From Pseudomonas sp. Leaf48 (GTDB lineage Bacteria > Pseudomonadota > Gammaproteobacteria > Pseudomonadales > Pseudomonadaceae), in contig NZ_LMLH01000004.1 of the NCBI RefSeq assembly GCF_001421885.1, positions 1 through 64,000 of the forward strand: DNA of 64,000 bases. The letters are read 5' to 3'. How positions within the stretch are numbered: position 1 is the stretch's first letter; each line of letters opens with the position of its first letter. A program made the translations under genes and the position numbers. The notes beneath the pieces were generated by a model. It was not told the origin of the DNA and did no database searches. It was given only the letters and a program-made list of their open reading frames with translations. Positions 9,555 to 20,000 of the stretch are shown here, in pieces.

Positions 9555-10763
9555 TTAGACAGCGACAAAAAAAGGCAGCGCAAGAAACAACTTGATCACG
9601 ATGACGTTGATGATGTCGATGAAAAATGCTCCCACCATGGGCACTACCAGAAACGCAATCTGCGATGGCCCGAAGCGCTGCGTGACGGCTTGCATGTTTG
9701 CAATAGCTGTTGGCGTGGCACCCAGTCCGAAACCGCAGTGCCCTGCCGCCAGTACGGCCGCATCGTAGTTGCTACCCATTATTCTGAACGTCACGAATAT
9801 CGCAAACAACGCCATGACAATAGTTTGAACAGCCAGAATGATGAAGATCGGCAAAGCCAGTGAAGCCAGATCCCATAGCTTAAGAGACATCAAGGCAATG
9901 GCCAGGAACAGTGACAAACTGACATTGCCCAGCACCGAGACTTCACGCTCAAACACCTGATACAAGCCCAGTGCTGAAAGTCCATTACGTAATACAACAC
10001 CCACGAACAACACACAAACGAACGTCGGCAACTCAAATGCACTGCCCAGCAGCCAGCCATTAAGAAGATTACCTGCCAGCAAGCTGACGGCAATCAGGGC
10101 GAGTGTCTCGATAAACGAAAAGGGTGTGATCGAACGTTCTTTGTTTGGTTGCTCAAAACCCTTTGGCACGCGCAGCTTGGCTTGCTCAGCACAACCGGGG
10201 ACTTGCACTCGCTTGATCAGCAGGCGAGCGACCGGCCCACCAATCAGACCACCCAGCACCAAACCAAAAGTCGCAGAAGCCATCGCAAGCTCGGAAGCCG
10301 AAGCCAGGCCGTACTTTTCACTGAATGTCGCGCTCCAGGCAGCGCCTGTGCCGTGACCGCCAGCCAAAGTGACCGAACCCGTCAGCAAGCCCATCAGAGG
10401 GTCAAGCCCCAGCAGACTTGCGAGACCGATGCCCATGGCATTCTGGACCAGCAACAGCCCGGTGACCGCGAGAATAAAAATCCCCACGACACGCCCGCCC
10501 TTTTTCAAGCTGGCGAAGTCCGCGCTCAAGCCAATGGTGGCGAAGAACGCCAACATCAAGGGCGTCTGCAACGAGGTGTCGAACCGCACTTGAATATCAA
10601 AGCTGCGTAAAGCCAGGAGAGCCAGGGCGACCACCAGGCCACCTGCTACAGGTTCGGGGATATTGTAGGCGCGTAAAAATCCTACACGAGTGACAAGTCC
10701 GCGACCCAGTAACAGCACTAAAGAGGCGGCGACTAACGTTCCATAAAAATCGAGCTGAATCAT
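9555..10763 (-). CDS. gltS: Sodium/glutamate symporter GltS
   Basis: A 402-residue inner-membrane protein of the ESS family that imports glutamate with Na+. The family's repeated pore-loop motif GGHGTG (TLAGGHGTGAAW) and its second copy (AAGHCGFGLGATPTAIAN) are both present, and about ten hydrophobic segments are evident. The start MIQLDFYGTLVAASL is chosen by similarity to E. coli GltS. An ATG two codons upstream is also possible. The gene and its upstream region are less GC-rich than their neighbours, which suggests a later insertion beside crc. It is convergent with crc. Confidence 0.93.
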   Translation of the reverse strand: MIQLDFYGTLVAASLVLLLGRGLVTRVGFLRAYNIPEPVAGGLVVALALLALRSFDIQVRFDTSLQTPLMLAFFATIGLSADFASLKKGGRVVGIFILAVTGLLLVQNAMGIGLASLLGLDPLMGLLTGSVTLAGGHGTGAAWSATFSEKYGLASASELAMASATFGLVLGGLIGGPVARLLIKRVQVPGCAEQAKLRVPKGFEQPNKERSITPFSFIETLALIAVSLLAGNLLNGWLLGSAFELPTFVCVLFVGVVLRNGLSALGLYQVFEREVSVLGNVSLSLFLAIALMSLKLWDLASLALPIFIILAVQTIVMALFAIFVTFRIMGSNYDAAVLAAGHCGFGLGATPTAIANMQAVTQRFGPSQIAFLVVPMVGAFFIDIINVIVIKLFLALPFFVAV

Positions 10764-10888
10764 TTGCATCATTCTTGGATAAGTATTCAGGGGCGAACTT
10801 TTTACCTGGACACGCCTCTTGAACAGGTTGATCTCCTCAACACTGGCTGATGTTAGATTCAAGAACCTTCACTGGTCTGAATATATCA

Positions 10889-10908
10889 AAATATTTCTTG
10901 AAATATTT
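10889..10908. promoter_or_regulatory. 20-bp palindrome upstream of gltS, possible operator
   Basis: AAATATTTC-TT-GAAATATTT is a perfect 9-bp inverted repeat with a 2-bp centre, about 125 nt upstream of the gltS start. Its symmetry and spacing suit a dimeric regulator, but I do not recognise the motif. Confidence 0.4.
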
Positions 10909-11087
10909 CGCGGTGGCAACTTTATCAATCAGCTCGCCTTATTGCCAAGCACATGGGCACTATTGACACTTTACAGTTGTGACTAAAAGTGTAAACAACT
11001 CGGCATTGGGGATTCAACGAATCCTGGTACACGGTGATTGATACAACTAGCAAAGATTTAACACAACTAGAAACACTTATTTAATAA

Positions 11088-11120
11088 ACGAAAATGCCCC
11101 GGAATTCCGGGGCATTTTCT
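11088..11120 (-). terminator. Intrinsic terminator of the DUF4870 gene
   Basis: The stem GAAAATGCCCCGG / CCGGGGCATTTTC with an AATT centre lies 43 nt beyond the stop at 11163. A and T runs on both sides make it usable from either direction. Confidence 0.8.
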
Positions 11121-11162
11121 TATTGTTGGTGCCAGTTCTGCTTGTGTAGAGCAACCGGGCTT

Positions 11163-11531
11163 TTACTTGATCAATCGCCAGGTAAACGGGTACCGGTAAG
11201 GGAGCCCCTCATTGGCTTTCACGCCTGCAATGATGGTCAGCACCAGCGCACCAATCGCAACCAGACCAAACAGGAAGAACCCGATAATCACCACCATGAG
11301 CAGGAAGCAAATGGCAGAGGCAATGGCGACGGTAATCTGAAAGTTCAGCGCCTCCTTGCCCTGTGCGTCGACGAACGGGTCCATCTCGCGCTTCATCTGC
11401 CAGAGAATCAGAGGACCGATCAGCGTCCCGAACGGGATCCAGATCCCGAGCAAGGCAGACAGGTGACAAAACATCGCCCACTGCCGAACGTCTTTACTCG
11501 GGGTGGGAAGTAGCTCTTGCTCATCACTCAT
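11163..11531 (-). CDS. DUF4870 (Tic20-like) inner-membrane protein
   Basis: A 122-residue protein with three or four hydrophobic segments: about residues 22-44, 65-85 and 85-105. The family motif DPFVDAQGKEALNFQ between the first and second segments is typical of DUF4870 proteins, as is the N-terminal MCHLSALLG-like segment (MFCHLSALLGIWIPFG). The function is unknown. The gene lies 28 nt downstream of rph on the same strand and may be read with it. Confidence 0.85.
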   Translation of the reverse strand: MSDEQELLPTPSKDVRQWAMFCHLSALLGIWIPFGTLIGPLILWQMKREMDPFVDAQGKEALNFQITVAIASAICFLLMVVIIGFFLFGLVAIGALVLTIIAGVKANEGLPYRYPFTWRLIK

Positions 11532-11559
11532 CGCGTCCTCCTTGCTGGGAGCGGCCTGT

Positions 11560-12282
11560 TCAATCGGCCAGTGCAGCCTTTTGCAGTTCGAAGATTTCGT
11601 TCATGCCTTTCTTCGCCAGTTCCAGCATGGCGTTCAGCTCTTCAGGCTGGAACGGCGCGCCTTCGGCAGTGCCCTGCACTTCGATGAAACCGCCAGCGCT
11701 GGTCATGACCACGTTCAGGTCGGTTTCGGCCGCCGAATCTTCCAGGTAATCGAGGTCGAGCACCGGCTCGCCCTTGTACATGCCTACCGAAACTGCAGCG
11801 ATCATTTGCTTGATCGGGTCGCCGCCTTTCAGGCCGCCACGCTTCTTGATCACTTTCAGGGCATCGACCAGCGCCACCATGGCGCCGGTGATCGACGCGG
11901 TACGGGTGCCGCCATCTGCCTGAATCACATCGCAATCGACGTACAGGGTGACGTCGCCCAGCTTGGACATGTCCAGCGCAGCGCGCAGGGAACGGCCGAT
12001 CAAACGCTGGATTTCGAGGGTGCGACCACCCTGCTTGCCACGGCTGGCTTCACGCTGGTTACGCTCGCCGGTGGCGCGCGGCAGCATGCCGTATTCGGCA
12101 GTCAGCCAGCCCTGGCCCTGGCCCTTGAGGAAACGCGGCACGCCCGGCTCGACGCTGACGGTGCAGATGACCTTGGTATCACCGAACTCGACCAGTACAG
12201 ATCCCTCGGCGTGTTTGGTGTAGTTGCGGGTGATGCGGATCGAGCGGAGCTGATCGGCAGCGCGACCACTTGGACGTATCAT
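11560..12282 (-). CDS. rph: Ribonuclease PH
   Basis: A 240-residue phosphorolytic 3'-5' exoribonuclease that trims tRNA 3' ends. The start [17 protein letters not shown] and the RNase PH signature [21 protein letters not shown] are present, as is the basic [25 protein letters not shown]-binding stretch, interrupted here only by my wording. The start at 12282 gives the standard family length. A longer reading upstream has no support. It is divergent from yicC, a common pairing in gamma-proteobacteria. Confidence 0.96.
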   Translation of the reverse strand: MIRPSGRAADQLRSIRITRNYTKHAEGSVLVEFGDTKVICTVSVEPGVPRFLKGQGQGWLTAEYGMLPRATGERNQREASRGKQGGRTLEIQRLIGRSLRAALDMSKLGDVTLYVDCDVIQADGGTRTASITGAMVALVDALKVIKKRGGLKGGDPIKQMIAAVSVGMYKGEPVLDLDYLEDSAAETDLNVVMTSAGGFIEVQGTAEGAPFQPEELNAMLELAKKGMNEIFELQKAALAD

Positions 12283-12548
12283 AGGGAGTACCTGTACTGG
12301 GGACGGAAAACTGCGGGCATTATAGAGCCGCTGGCCGCACCTGGGCACTTCTAAAAAAATCCGCCGACGACCGAAGGCTCTGCATGGCGTGGTATCGAAG
12401 GCTTGCAGACGTTTGTCACACCGTGTGTTTGGGCGCATCCGCGCCACTGCGTTACAATCCTGCGCCTTTGCTGCCTGTCGGCTTTAATTCATTGATAGCG
12501 GATCCCCGGAACCTCGGTTCTGCGCCCATCTGCACTGCGAGGTACCCC

Positions 12549-13412
12549 ATGGTGCACAGCATGACCGCCTTCGCCCGCGTCGAAAAAGCCGGCGCCCAGG
12601 GCACCCTGAGCTGGGAACTGCGCTCGGTCAACAGCCGCTACCTGGAACCCCACCTGCGCCTGCCGGAAACTTTTCGCGACCTCGAAGGCGCAGTCCGCGA
12701 GGCCCTGCGCCAGGGCCTATCCCGGGGCAAGCTGGAATGCACGCTGCGGTTTACCGAGGAAAGCACCGGCAAGTCCCTGCAAGTGGACCGCGAGCGTGCC
12801 GCACAACTGGTCGCCGCCGCCGAGACCATCGCCAGCCTGATCAAGAATCCCGCCGCCCTCAACCCGCTGGAAGTGCTGGGCTGGCCCGGCGTGCTGGTAG
12901 GTGACGCCAGCGATCCACAAGCCCTGAATGCCGAAGCCCTCGCGCTGTTCAACCAGGGCCTCAAGGAGCTCAAGGCCGGCCGAGAGCGTGAAGGTGCCGA
13001 GCTGGCACGGCTGATCAACGAGCGTTTGACCTCCATAGAAGACGACGTGGTGACCTTGCGCGAACTGGTCCCGCAGATGCTCGCCACCCAGCGCCAGAAA
13101 GTCCTCGACCGCTTCGCCGACATGAAGGCGGAGATGGATCCGCAGCGCCTGGAGCAGGAAATGGTCATGCTCGCGCAAAAAAGCGACGTCGCCGAAGAAC
13201 TGGATCGCCTGAGCACCCACATCATCGAAGTTCGCCGGGTGCTCAAGTCCGGCGGTGCCGCCGGACGGCGTCTGGACTTCCTGATGCAGGAGCTCAACCG
13301 CGAAGCCAACACACTGGGCTCCAAAGCCTTCGACCCGCGCAGCACCCAGGCTGCGGTCAACCTCAAGGTGTTGATCGAGCAGATGCGCGAACAAGTGCAG
13401 AATATTGAGTAA
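12549..13412 (+). CDS. yicC: YicC family endoribonuclease
   Basis: A 287-residue protein starting MVHSMTAFARVE, like E. coli YicC (287 residues, MIRSMTAYAR). It has the conserved N-terminal half (about 1-155) and a C-terminal DUF1732 region with LDFLMQELNREANTLGSK. YicC proteins have been linked to stationary-phase survival and, in E. coli, to endonucleolytic RNA cleavage. The ATG at 12549 is chosen by homology. gmk follows 12 nt later, a conserved yicC-gmk pairing. Confidence 0.92.
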   Translation: MVHSMTAFARVEKAGAQGTLSWELRSVNSRYLEPHLRLPETFRDLEGAVREALRQGLSRGKLECTLRFTEESTGKSLQVDRERAAQLVAAAETIASLIKNPAALNPLEVLGWPGVLVGDASDPQALNAEALALFNQGLKELKAGREREGAELARLINERLTSIEDDVVTLRELVPQMLATQRQKVLDRFADMKAEMDPQRLEQEMVMLAQKSDVAEELDRLSTHIIEVRRVLKSGGAAGRRLDFLMQELNREANTLGSKAFDPRSTQAAVNLKVLIEQMREQVQNIE

Positions 13413-14045
<633 letters not shown>

Positions 14046-14212
14046 AGAGCACTTCCCAAAACAGCTGCAAGGGCTTTACATTGGCACTTGCAGCGCGTTG
14101 AAGGGCTTGGTCAAAAAATCAGCGCTTCCCTAATCGCTGGTGATTTTTTAAACTGTTCAGTCCGCTCGCCCATCCGGGCAGCGCGCATATTGCATTTGCT
14201 ACGAGGAAGACC

Positions 14213-14476
14213 ATGGCCCGCGTAACCGTTGAAGACTGCCTAGAACACGTGGATAACCGCTTTGAGCTGGTCATGCTCTCTACCAAGCGTGCCCGTCAAT
14301 TGGCCACCGGCGGCAAAGAGCCGAAAGTAGCATGGGAAAACGACAAGCCTACCGTTGTTGCCCTGCGTGAAATCGCTGAAGGCCTGATCGACTACGCAGC
14401 TATCGCCGAAGCCGAAATCGTTGAAGATGAACCGCTTTTTGCTGCATTCGAGGACGAGTCCAACGAGGCCGTCTAA
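14213..14476 (+). CDS. rpoZ: RNA polymerase omega subunit
   Basis: An 87-residue protein starting [20 protein letters not shown], the classic omega N-terminus, with the RARQL and [17 protein letters not shown] segments. Omega helps assemble beta' into RNA polymerase and forms one ppGpp-binding site. It is preceded by GAGGAAGACC ahead of the ATG. The 167-nt gap after gmk may carry its own promoter. spoT follows 57 nt downstream. Confidence 0.97.
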   Translation: MARVTVEDCLEHVDNRFELVMLSTKRARQLATGGKEPKVAWENDKPTVVALREIAEGLIDYAAIAEAEIVEDEPLFAAFEDESNEAV

Positions 14477-14533
14477 GCCTATGCCTGGTCGACGTAGCAC
14501 GGCACGGGATCACAGCTTGCGGCAGGAGACATC

Positions 14534-16639
14534 ATGCCGAGCATAGACGCCCTCGCCGATCGCTTATCGACCTACCTCGGCAACGACCAGGTCAACCTGG
14601 TCCGCCGAGCGTATTTCTACGCCGAACAAGCACACGACGGCCAACGCCGCCGTAGCGGTGAGGCGTACGTCACGCACCCACTTGCGGTTGCGAATATTCT
14701 TGCCGACATGCATATGGACCATCAGAGCCTGATGGCTGCCATGCTGCATGACGTGATCGAAGACACCGGTATTGCCAAGGAAGCGCTGCAAGCGCAGTTC
14801 GGTGAAACCGTGGCCGAACTGGTCGACGGGGTCAGCAAACTGACCCAGATGAACTTCGAGACCAAAGCAGAAGCCCAGGCCGAAAACTTCCAGAAAATGG
14901 CCATGGCCATGGCACGCGACATTCGCGTGATCCTGGTCAAGCTTGCCGACCGCCTGCACAACATGCGCACGCTGGAAGTCCTGTCCGGTGAAAAGCGCCG
15001 GCGGATCGCCAAGGAAACCCTGGAAATCTATGCGCCCATCGCCAATCGGCTGGGCATGCACGCCATCCGCATAGAATTCGAAGACCTCGGCTTCAAGGCC
15101 ATGCACCCGATGCGTTCCGCGCGGATAAACCAGGCCGTCAAACGTGCCCGGGGCAACCGCAAGGAAATCGTCAACAAGATCGAAGAGTCCCTCAGCCACT
15201 GCCTGGCCGTCGACGGCATTCAGGGCGAGGTCAGCGGTCGGCAGAAACACCTCTACGGCATCTACAAGAAAATGCGCGGCAAACGTCGAGCCTTCAACGA
15301 GATCATGGACGTCTATGCGTTCCGGATCATCGTCGACAAGGTCGATACCTGCTACCGCGTGCTGGGTGCTGTACATAATTTGTACAAACCGTTGCCAGGA
15401 CGCTTCAAGGACTACATCGCGATCCCCAAGGCCAACGGCTATCAGTCGCTGCATACCACGCTGTTCGGCATGCACGGAGTTCCGATCGAGATCCAGATCC
15501 GCACCCGTGAAATGGAAGAGATGGCCAACAACGGCATCGCTGCCCATTGGCTGTACAAGTCCAGCGGCGACGAGCAGCCAAAAGGCACTCACGCCCGTGC
15601 TCGCCAGTGGGTCAAGGGCGTGCTGGAAATGCAGCAACGCGCCGGCAACTCCCTGGAGTTCATCGAAAGCGTGAAGATCGACCTGTTCCCGGACGAGGTC
15701 TACGTGTTTACGCCCAAGGGCCGGATCATGGAGCTGCCCAAAGGCTCCACGGCGGTCGACTTCGCTTACGCGGTGCACACCGATGTCGGCAACAGCTGCA
15801 TTGCCTGCCGGATCAATCGTCGTCTCGCACCGCTGTCCGAACCGCTGCAAAGCGGCTCCACGGTCGAGATTGTCAGTGCCCCTGGCGCGCGGCCGAACCC
15901 GGCGTGGCTGAACTTCGTGGTTACCGGCAAGGCGCGAACCCACATCCGCCATGCGCTGAAACTGCAGCGCCGTTCCGAGTCCATCAGCCTGGGCGAACGC
16001 CTGCTGAACAAGGTGCTCAACGGGTTCGACAGTTCGCTGGAAAAAATCCCGGCGGAGCGCGTCAAGGCGATGCTTGCCGAATATCGCCTCGAACTGGCCG
16101 AAGACCTGCTCGAAGATATCGGCCTGGGCAATCGCATGGCTTATGTTGTCGCCCGCCGCCTGCTCGGCGAAGGCGAACAGCTGCCAAGTCCCGAAGGCCC
16201 GCTGGCGATTCGCGGCACCGAAGGCCTGGTACTCAGCTACGCCAAGTGCTGCACGCCAATCCCGGGGGACCCGATTGTTGGCCACCTGTCTGCGGGCAAA
16301 GGCATGGTCGTGCACCTGGACAACTGCCGCAACATCACCGAAATCCGCCACAACCCGGAAAAATGCATCCAGCTCTCATGGGCCAAGGATGTCACCGGAG
16401 AATTCAACGTCGAACTGCGTGTCGAGCTGGAACATCAGCGCGGCCTGATCGCCCTGCTGGCCAGCAGCGTCAACGCGGCCGACGGCAATATCGAGAAAAT
16501 CAGCATGGACGAACGCGATGGTCGCATCAGCGTGGTCCAACTGGTAGTCAGCGTACACGACCGTGTGCACCTGGCCCGCGTGATCAAAAAACTGCGCGCG
16601 CTGACCGGGGTGATTCGCATCACCCGCATGCGTGCATGA
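14534..16639 (+). CDS. spoT: Bifunctional (p)ppGpp synthetase/hydrolase SpoT
   Basis: A 701-residue RSH enzyme. The N-terminal HD hydrolase domain has H48 and the LHDVIEDT motif (H72/D73). The synthetase domain (about 225-350) carries the [15 protein letters not shown] and [10 protein letters not shown] motifs. A TGS domain (about 385-445), a helical region and a C-terminal ACT domain (about 625-701) follow. It both makes and degrades ppGpp in response to carbon, fatty-acid and iron stress. Gene order rpoZ-spoT-ridA is the conserved one. Confidence 0.96.
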   Translation: MPSIDALADRLSTYLGNDQVNLVRRAYFYAEQAHDGQRRRSGEAYVTHPLAVANILADMHMDHQSLMAAMLHDVIEDTGIAKEALQAQFGETVAELVDGVSKLTQMNFETKAEAQAENFQKMAMAMARDIRVILVKLADRLHNMRTLEVLSGEKRRRIAKETLEIYAPIANRLGMHAIRIEFEDLGFKAMHPMRSARINQAVKRARGNRKEIVNKIEESLSHCLAVDGIQGEVSGRQKHLYGIYKKMRGKRRAFNEIMDVYAFRIIVDKVDTCYRVLGAVHNLYKPLPGRFKDYIAIPKANGYQSLHTTLFGMHGVPIEIQIRTREMEEMANNGIAAHWLYKSSGDEQPKGTHARARQWVKGVLEMQQRAGNSLEFIESVKIDLFPDEVYVFTPKGRIMELPKGSTAVDFAYAVHTDVGNSCIACRINRRLAPLSEPLQSGSTVEIVSAPGARPNPAWLNFVVTGKARTHIRHALKLQRRSESISLGERLLNKVLNGFDSSLEKIPAERVKAMLAEYRLELAEDLLEDIGLGNRMAYVVARRLLGEGEQLPSPEGPLAIRGTEGLVLSYAKCCTPIPGDPIVGHLSAGKGMVVHLDNCRNITEIRHNPEKCIQLSWAKDVTGEFNVELRVELEHQRGLIALLASSVNAADGNIEKISMDERDGRISVVQLVVSVHDRVHLARVIKKLRALTGVIRITRMRA

Positions 16640-16664
16640 AGCCCACCCTCACAAGGAGTCATTC

Positions 16665-17045
16665 ATGACCAAGACTGTTATCACCAGCGACAAGGCCCCG
16701 GCCGCCATCGGCACCTACTCCCAGGCGATCAAGGCTGGCAATACCGTCTACATGTCGGGTCAAATTCCTCTGGACCCAAAAACCATGGAACTGGTTGAAG
16801 GCTTCGAAGCCCAGACCGTCCAGGTGTTCGAGAACCTCAAGGCCGTGGCTGAAGCCGCCGGCGGTTCGTTCAAGGACATCGTCAAACTGAACATCTTCCT
16901 CACCGACCTGAGCCACTTCGCCAAGGTCAACGAGATCATGGGCAAATACTTCGACCAGCCTTACCCTGCCCGCGCCGCCATCGGCGTAGCAGCCCTGCCA
17001 AAGGGTTCGCAGGTTGAAATGGATGCCATCCTGGTCATCGAGTAA
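16665..17045 (+). CDS. ridA: 2-iminobutanoate/2-iminopropanoate deaminase (RidA)
   Basis: A 126-residue YjgF/YER057c/UK114 protein that hydrolyses reactive enamine/imine intermediates released by PLP enzymes such as threonine dehydratase. The C-terminal signature [20 protein letters not shown] contains the arginine that binds the imino acid carboxylate. The start at 16665 has a clear AAGGAG site. It is 25 nt after spoT and probably in the same operon. Confidence 0.95.
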   Translation: MTKTVITSDKAPAAIGTYSQAIKAGNTVYMSGQIPLDPKTMELVEGFEAQTVQVFENLKAVAEAAGGSFKDIVKLNIFLTDLSHFAKVNEIMGKYFDQPYPARAAIGVAALPKGSQVEMDAILVIE

Positions 17046-17112
17046 TGCGTCTGGCGCAGCTTCAGGCTGCGCCGACTGCTCAGCAGTAAAGAAAGCCTGA
17101 AAGGATTCCACC

Positions 17113-17853
17113 ATGCGCAATGCGCTTGTTCTCTCGCTGCTTGCCCTGTTCCTGGGCGGATGTGCCAGCGACCCTGCCGACCGAGATATCAGCGGCACCT
17201 GGATCAATCAGGTGGCGATCGATGCAGCATCCAAAGGCGGCCCCCTGCGTGAAGCGCTCCAGGCCTATGGTCCGAACCTGGAATGGGACATCAATACAAA
17301 GGCCGGTCAGGCCCGCTACACCAATGGTTTTGAAAACGTCGACGGCAAGCTGCTGGGCGAGGAGTCCGGTGCCTGGAAAGTCGATTTTTATGGCAGTTCC
17401 GGCAGTGAACTGAAGCGTGATGGCAAACAATTGAGCCAGGCCGCTACCGAAAACGAATCTGCCCAGCTCTTCGATCGCTCATCGATTCCGGTGCCGGAGG
17501 GCGCTCCGATTGGCGCAACTTTCGAGCGTGCGCTGTATTCGACCTACATGGGCGGTAGCTGGAAAGTCATCAGCGGCCCGGGCGAAGGCAGCACTGTACA
17601 GTTCCAGCCCGACGGCCAGGTGTCCGGCCTGCCGGGAGCCGATCGCTATGCCCTGTGCCTGGCGGGCGACTGCGCATCGATGAGCGGCGGTAACGACAAC
17701 ATGTGGCTGCAACTCAACGGGCAAGGCAATGCCTGGATTTTTGCGCGCAAAGGCAAAGAGCTGGAAATTTTCCAGACAGTGAACACCGCGCAGGCAGACG
17801 AAATGCCGCAGTTCACGCCGGGTGACCGCAAGTGGTTGCTGGAACAACAATAA
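17113..17853 (+). CDS. Conserved Pseudomonas lipoprotein of unknown function
   Basis: A 246-residue protein with a type II signal peptide: MRNALVLSLLALFLGGC, with lipobox LGGC giving Cys17 as the acylated residue. The mature N-terminus CASDPADRD suggests sorting; Asp is not at position +2, so outer-membrane sorting is likely. The rest is soluble and rich in beta-strand patterns, with a Cys pair near residues 180-187 (YALCLAGDCAS). I do not recognise a catalytic motif. It follows ridA by 67 nt, a neighbourhood seen in other pseudomonads. Confidence 0.8.
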   Translation: MRNALVLSLLALFLGGCASDPADRDISGTWINQVAIDAASKGGPLREALQAYGPNLEWDINTKAGQARYTNGFENVDGKLLGEESGAWKVDFYGSSGSELKRDGKQLSQAATENESAQLFDRSSIPVPEGAPIGATFERALYSTYMGGSWKVISGPGEGSTVQFQPDGQVSGLPGADRYALCLAGDCASMSGGNDNMWLQLNGQGNAWIFARKGKELEIFQTVNTAQADEMPQFTPGDRKWLLEQQ

Positions 17854-17868
17854 ACAGCGCATAACCCG

Positions 17869-17958
17869 TGTGGGAGCGGGCTTGCTCGCGAAAACGGTGT
17901 GTCAGACGACATTTTTCTCGACTGTCACACCGCTTTCGCGAGCAAGCCCGCTCCCACA
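17869..17958. repeat. REP palindrome pair (TGTGGGAGCGGGCTTGCTCG type)
   Basis: Inverted copies of TGTGGGAGCGGGCTTGCTCG followed by CGAAA surround a short spacer. It lies between the convergent lipoprotein and epimerase-like genes. Confidence 0.9.
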
Positions 17959-17980
17959 TTTGGTTTGTGGTGACTGGGAG

Positions 17981-18838
17981 TCAGCAGCGCCCCTCCAGAA
18001 TCGCCGCGTAACCCTCGCGGAAACTTGGATACTTCGGGGCCCAGCCCAAGGCTTTTGCCCGAGCATTGCTGCAACGCTTGCTCCCGGTGCGTCGCACGCT
18101 GGCATCCTCCGCCCACTCGGTCACGCCCAGATACTCGCGCAACCAACCCACTACGTCTGCCAGGGCTGCCGGGGCGTCATCGACGCCAATGTAGACATCC
18201 TCCAACGCCACACCGCGCTGATCCGCCTCAAGCAGGTACGCCATCAACCCTGCGGCGTCATCGGCATGAATACGGTTGGCGTACAGCGGCGGCTCGACCA
18301 CTACGCGATAACCCCGGCGTACCTGTGTCAGCAACCACTCACGGCCCGGGCCGTAGATACCGGTCAAACGCACAATGCTGGCCGGTATGCCGCTATTGAG
18401 CGCAACCTGCTCGGCTTCGAGCATCACACGCCCTGAGTAGCCCGCCGCCACGGCCGTCGACGCCTCGTCGACCCACTCGCCATCCTGCTGGCCGTAAACA
18501 CTACTGCTGGATACGAACAGAAGACGATTGGGCACCTGCCCATAGTCATTCAGCCAGCCCAACACATGCTGCAAACCTTCTACATAAGCGGCACGGTAAC
18601 CGTCTTCATCGTGATCGGTTGCGGCGGCGCAATACACCAGGTAGTCCACCGCACCCACCGGCCAGGTCGGCGGACAGTCTTCTTTGAACAGGTCGCCAGC
18701 CACACCGACAACACCCTTGGGCAGGCGTGAAACATCGCGCCGCAGGCCATGCACCTCCCACCCCGCAGCCAGCAATTGCGTAGCCAGACGGCTGCCTACG
18801 TCACCGCAACCGGCGATCAAAACAGAGGGGACAGACAT
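17981..18838 (-). CDS. NAD(P)-dependent epimerase/dehydratase-like protein (extended SDR)
   Basis: A 285-residue Rossmann-fold protein of the YeeZ-like atypical SDR group. The N-terminal dinucleotide motif is IAGCGDVGSRLATQL, and the SSSSVYG segment supplies the Ser. The usual YxxxK is replaced by a Y-S-G-R pattern (AGYSGRVMLEAE), so classical SDR catalysis is doubtful. Substrate is unknown. The start MSVPSVLIAG has GGAGT upstream. The longer alternative adds eight residues that do not fit the fold. Confidence 0.8.
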   Translation of the reverse strand: MSVPSVLIAGCGDVGSRLATQLLAAGWEVHGLRRDVSRLPKGVVGVAGDLFKEDCPPTWPVGAVDYLVYCAAATDHDEDGYRAAYVEGLQHVLGWLNDYGQVPNRLLFVSSSSVYGQQDGEWVDEASTAVAAGYSGRVMLEAEQVALNSGIPASIVRLTGIYGPGREWLLTQVRRGYRVVVEPPLYANRIHADDAAGLMAYLLEADQRGVALEDVYIGVDDAPAALADVVGWLREYLGVTEWAEDASVRRTGSKRCSNARAKALGWAPKYPSFREGYAAILEGRC

Positions 18839-19025
18839 TGAAATACTCCCATCGGAAAGCAACAGACTAGCGCCGACAATAGACGAGCGGCTAGCAATGC
18901 AGGAAAAAAAGAGATGCTATTGCTTCTGTTAACAAGAATTAATTGCAATAATGCCGACCACTTTTGTTCTCGGCCCTTCGAGGCCTGGAAGAACATCACC
19001 CTTTTTACTCTCAGGTCCGGCCAGC

Positions 19026-19994
19026 ATGACACGCAATCAACTCCCCGCTTCGCCTACCAAACGACCTCGCGCCTGGAGCGCCGTGGCCGCCCTGCTCCTC
19101 AGCATAATGCTGGCACCCGCTGCCGCGTTCGCTGATGCCCAGGCACCCGCCACTCCGACAGCCGCCGCAACCTCTGCATCGGCAGATCAAGCTGCCCCGG
19201 TCGCGGCACCGGCCGCCACTGACCCGGCACCGGCTGTCGACACCCTTGGCGAAGACGTTCCTGAAGTCCTCGAAGCCGACAACACCCTGGGCATGGCCCA
19301 TGATCTGTCGCCGTGGGGCATGTACCAGAACGCCGACATCATCGTGAAAATCGTGATGATCGGCCTGGCCATCGCCTCCGTCATTACCTGGACTATCTGG
19401 ATCGCCAAAGGCTTCGAGTTGATTGGCGCCAAGCGTCGTCTGCGCGTTGAAATCGCTCACCTGAAAAAGGCTGCCTCCCTCAAGGAAGCCAGCACCACGG
19501 CGACCAAGGAAGGCACTCTGGCCAACCTGCTGGTGCACGACGCCCTCGAAGAGATGCGCCTGTCGGCCAACAGCCGCGAGAAAGAAGGTATCAAGGAGCG
19601 TGTCAGCTTTCGCCTCGAGCGTCTGGTTGCAGCCTGCGGTCGCAACATGAGCAGCGGCACCGGCGTACTGGCCACTATCGGTTCCACCGCGCCATTCGTC
19701 GGCCTGTTCGGTACCGTATGGGGCATCATGAACAGCTTCATCGGCATCGCCAAGACCCAGACCACCAACCTCGCCGTCGTGGCTCCCGGTATCGCCGAAG
19801 CCCTGCTGGCCACCGCGCTGGGTCTGGTTGCAGCGATTCCTGCCGTGGTGATCTACAACGTCTTCGCTCGCTCCATTGCCGGTTACAAAGCCCAGGTGTC
19901 CGACGCGTCGGCGCAGGTCCTGCTGCTGGTCAGCCGCGACCTCGATCACCAGCCTGAGCGCAGCTCGCAACCGCACATGGTGAAAGTGGGGTAA
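19026..19994 (+). CDS. exbB: TonB-system energizer ExbB
   Basis: A 322-residue inner-membrane protein of the MotA/TolQ/ExbB family. After a signal-like hydrophobic segment (about 20-40) and an Ala/Pro-rich periplasmic extension (about 40-85, characteristic of pseudomonad ExbB), there are three transmembrane helices near residues 108-130, 215-240 and 260-285. The TolQ/ExbB core motif GSTAPFVGLFGTVWGIMNSF is intact. With ExbD it uses the proton gradient to energise TonB. I looked for a Fur box upstream and found none convincing. Confidence 0.95.
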   Translation: MTRNQLPASPTKRPRAWSAVAALLLSIMLAPAAAFADAQAPATPTAAATSASADQAAPVAAPAATDPAPAVDTLGEDVPEVLEADNTLGMAHDLSPWGMYQNADIIVKIVMIGLAIASVITWTIWIAKGFELIGAKRRLRVEIAHLKKAASLKEASTTATKEGTLANLLVHDALEEMRLSANSREKEGIKERVSFRLERLVAACGRNMSSGTGVLATIGSTAPFVGLFGTVWGIMNSFIGIAKTQTTNLAVVAPGIAEALLATALGLVAAIPAVVIYNVFARSIAGYKAQVSDASAQVLLLVSRDLDHQPERSSQPHMVKVG

Positions 19995-20000
19995 TCGGCC

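Larger units (their letters stand above)
10764..11162. other. 399-nt AT-rich intergenic region upstream of gltS
   Basis: No coding sequence is seen. It contains the gltS leader and promoter region on the minus strand, a 20-bp palindrome at 10889-10908, a looser inverted repeat around 10970-10995 (ACACTTTA/AAAGTGT), and the terminator of the DUF4870 gene at 11088-11120. Base composition is clearly more AT-rich than the surrounding core genes. Confidence 0.6.

Noticed and set aside
14564..16351. 595-codon minus-strand frame opposite spoT
   Set aside because: Antisense shadow of spoT; no start signal and no recognisable domain.
17981..18838. Loss-of-function SDR because YxxxK is not seen
   Set aside because: Atypical SDRs of this group commonly lack the canonical motif, so this is not evidence of a broken gene.
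18880..18960. Possible Fur box upstream of exbB
   Set aside because: I aligned the AT-rich stretch to the 19-bp Fur consensus at several offsets and reached at most about 7 of 19 matches, which is no better than chance in AT-rich DNA.
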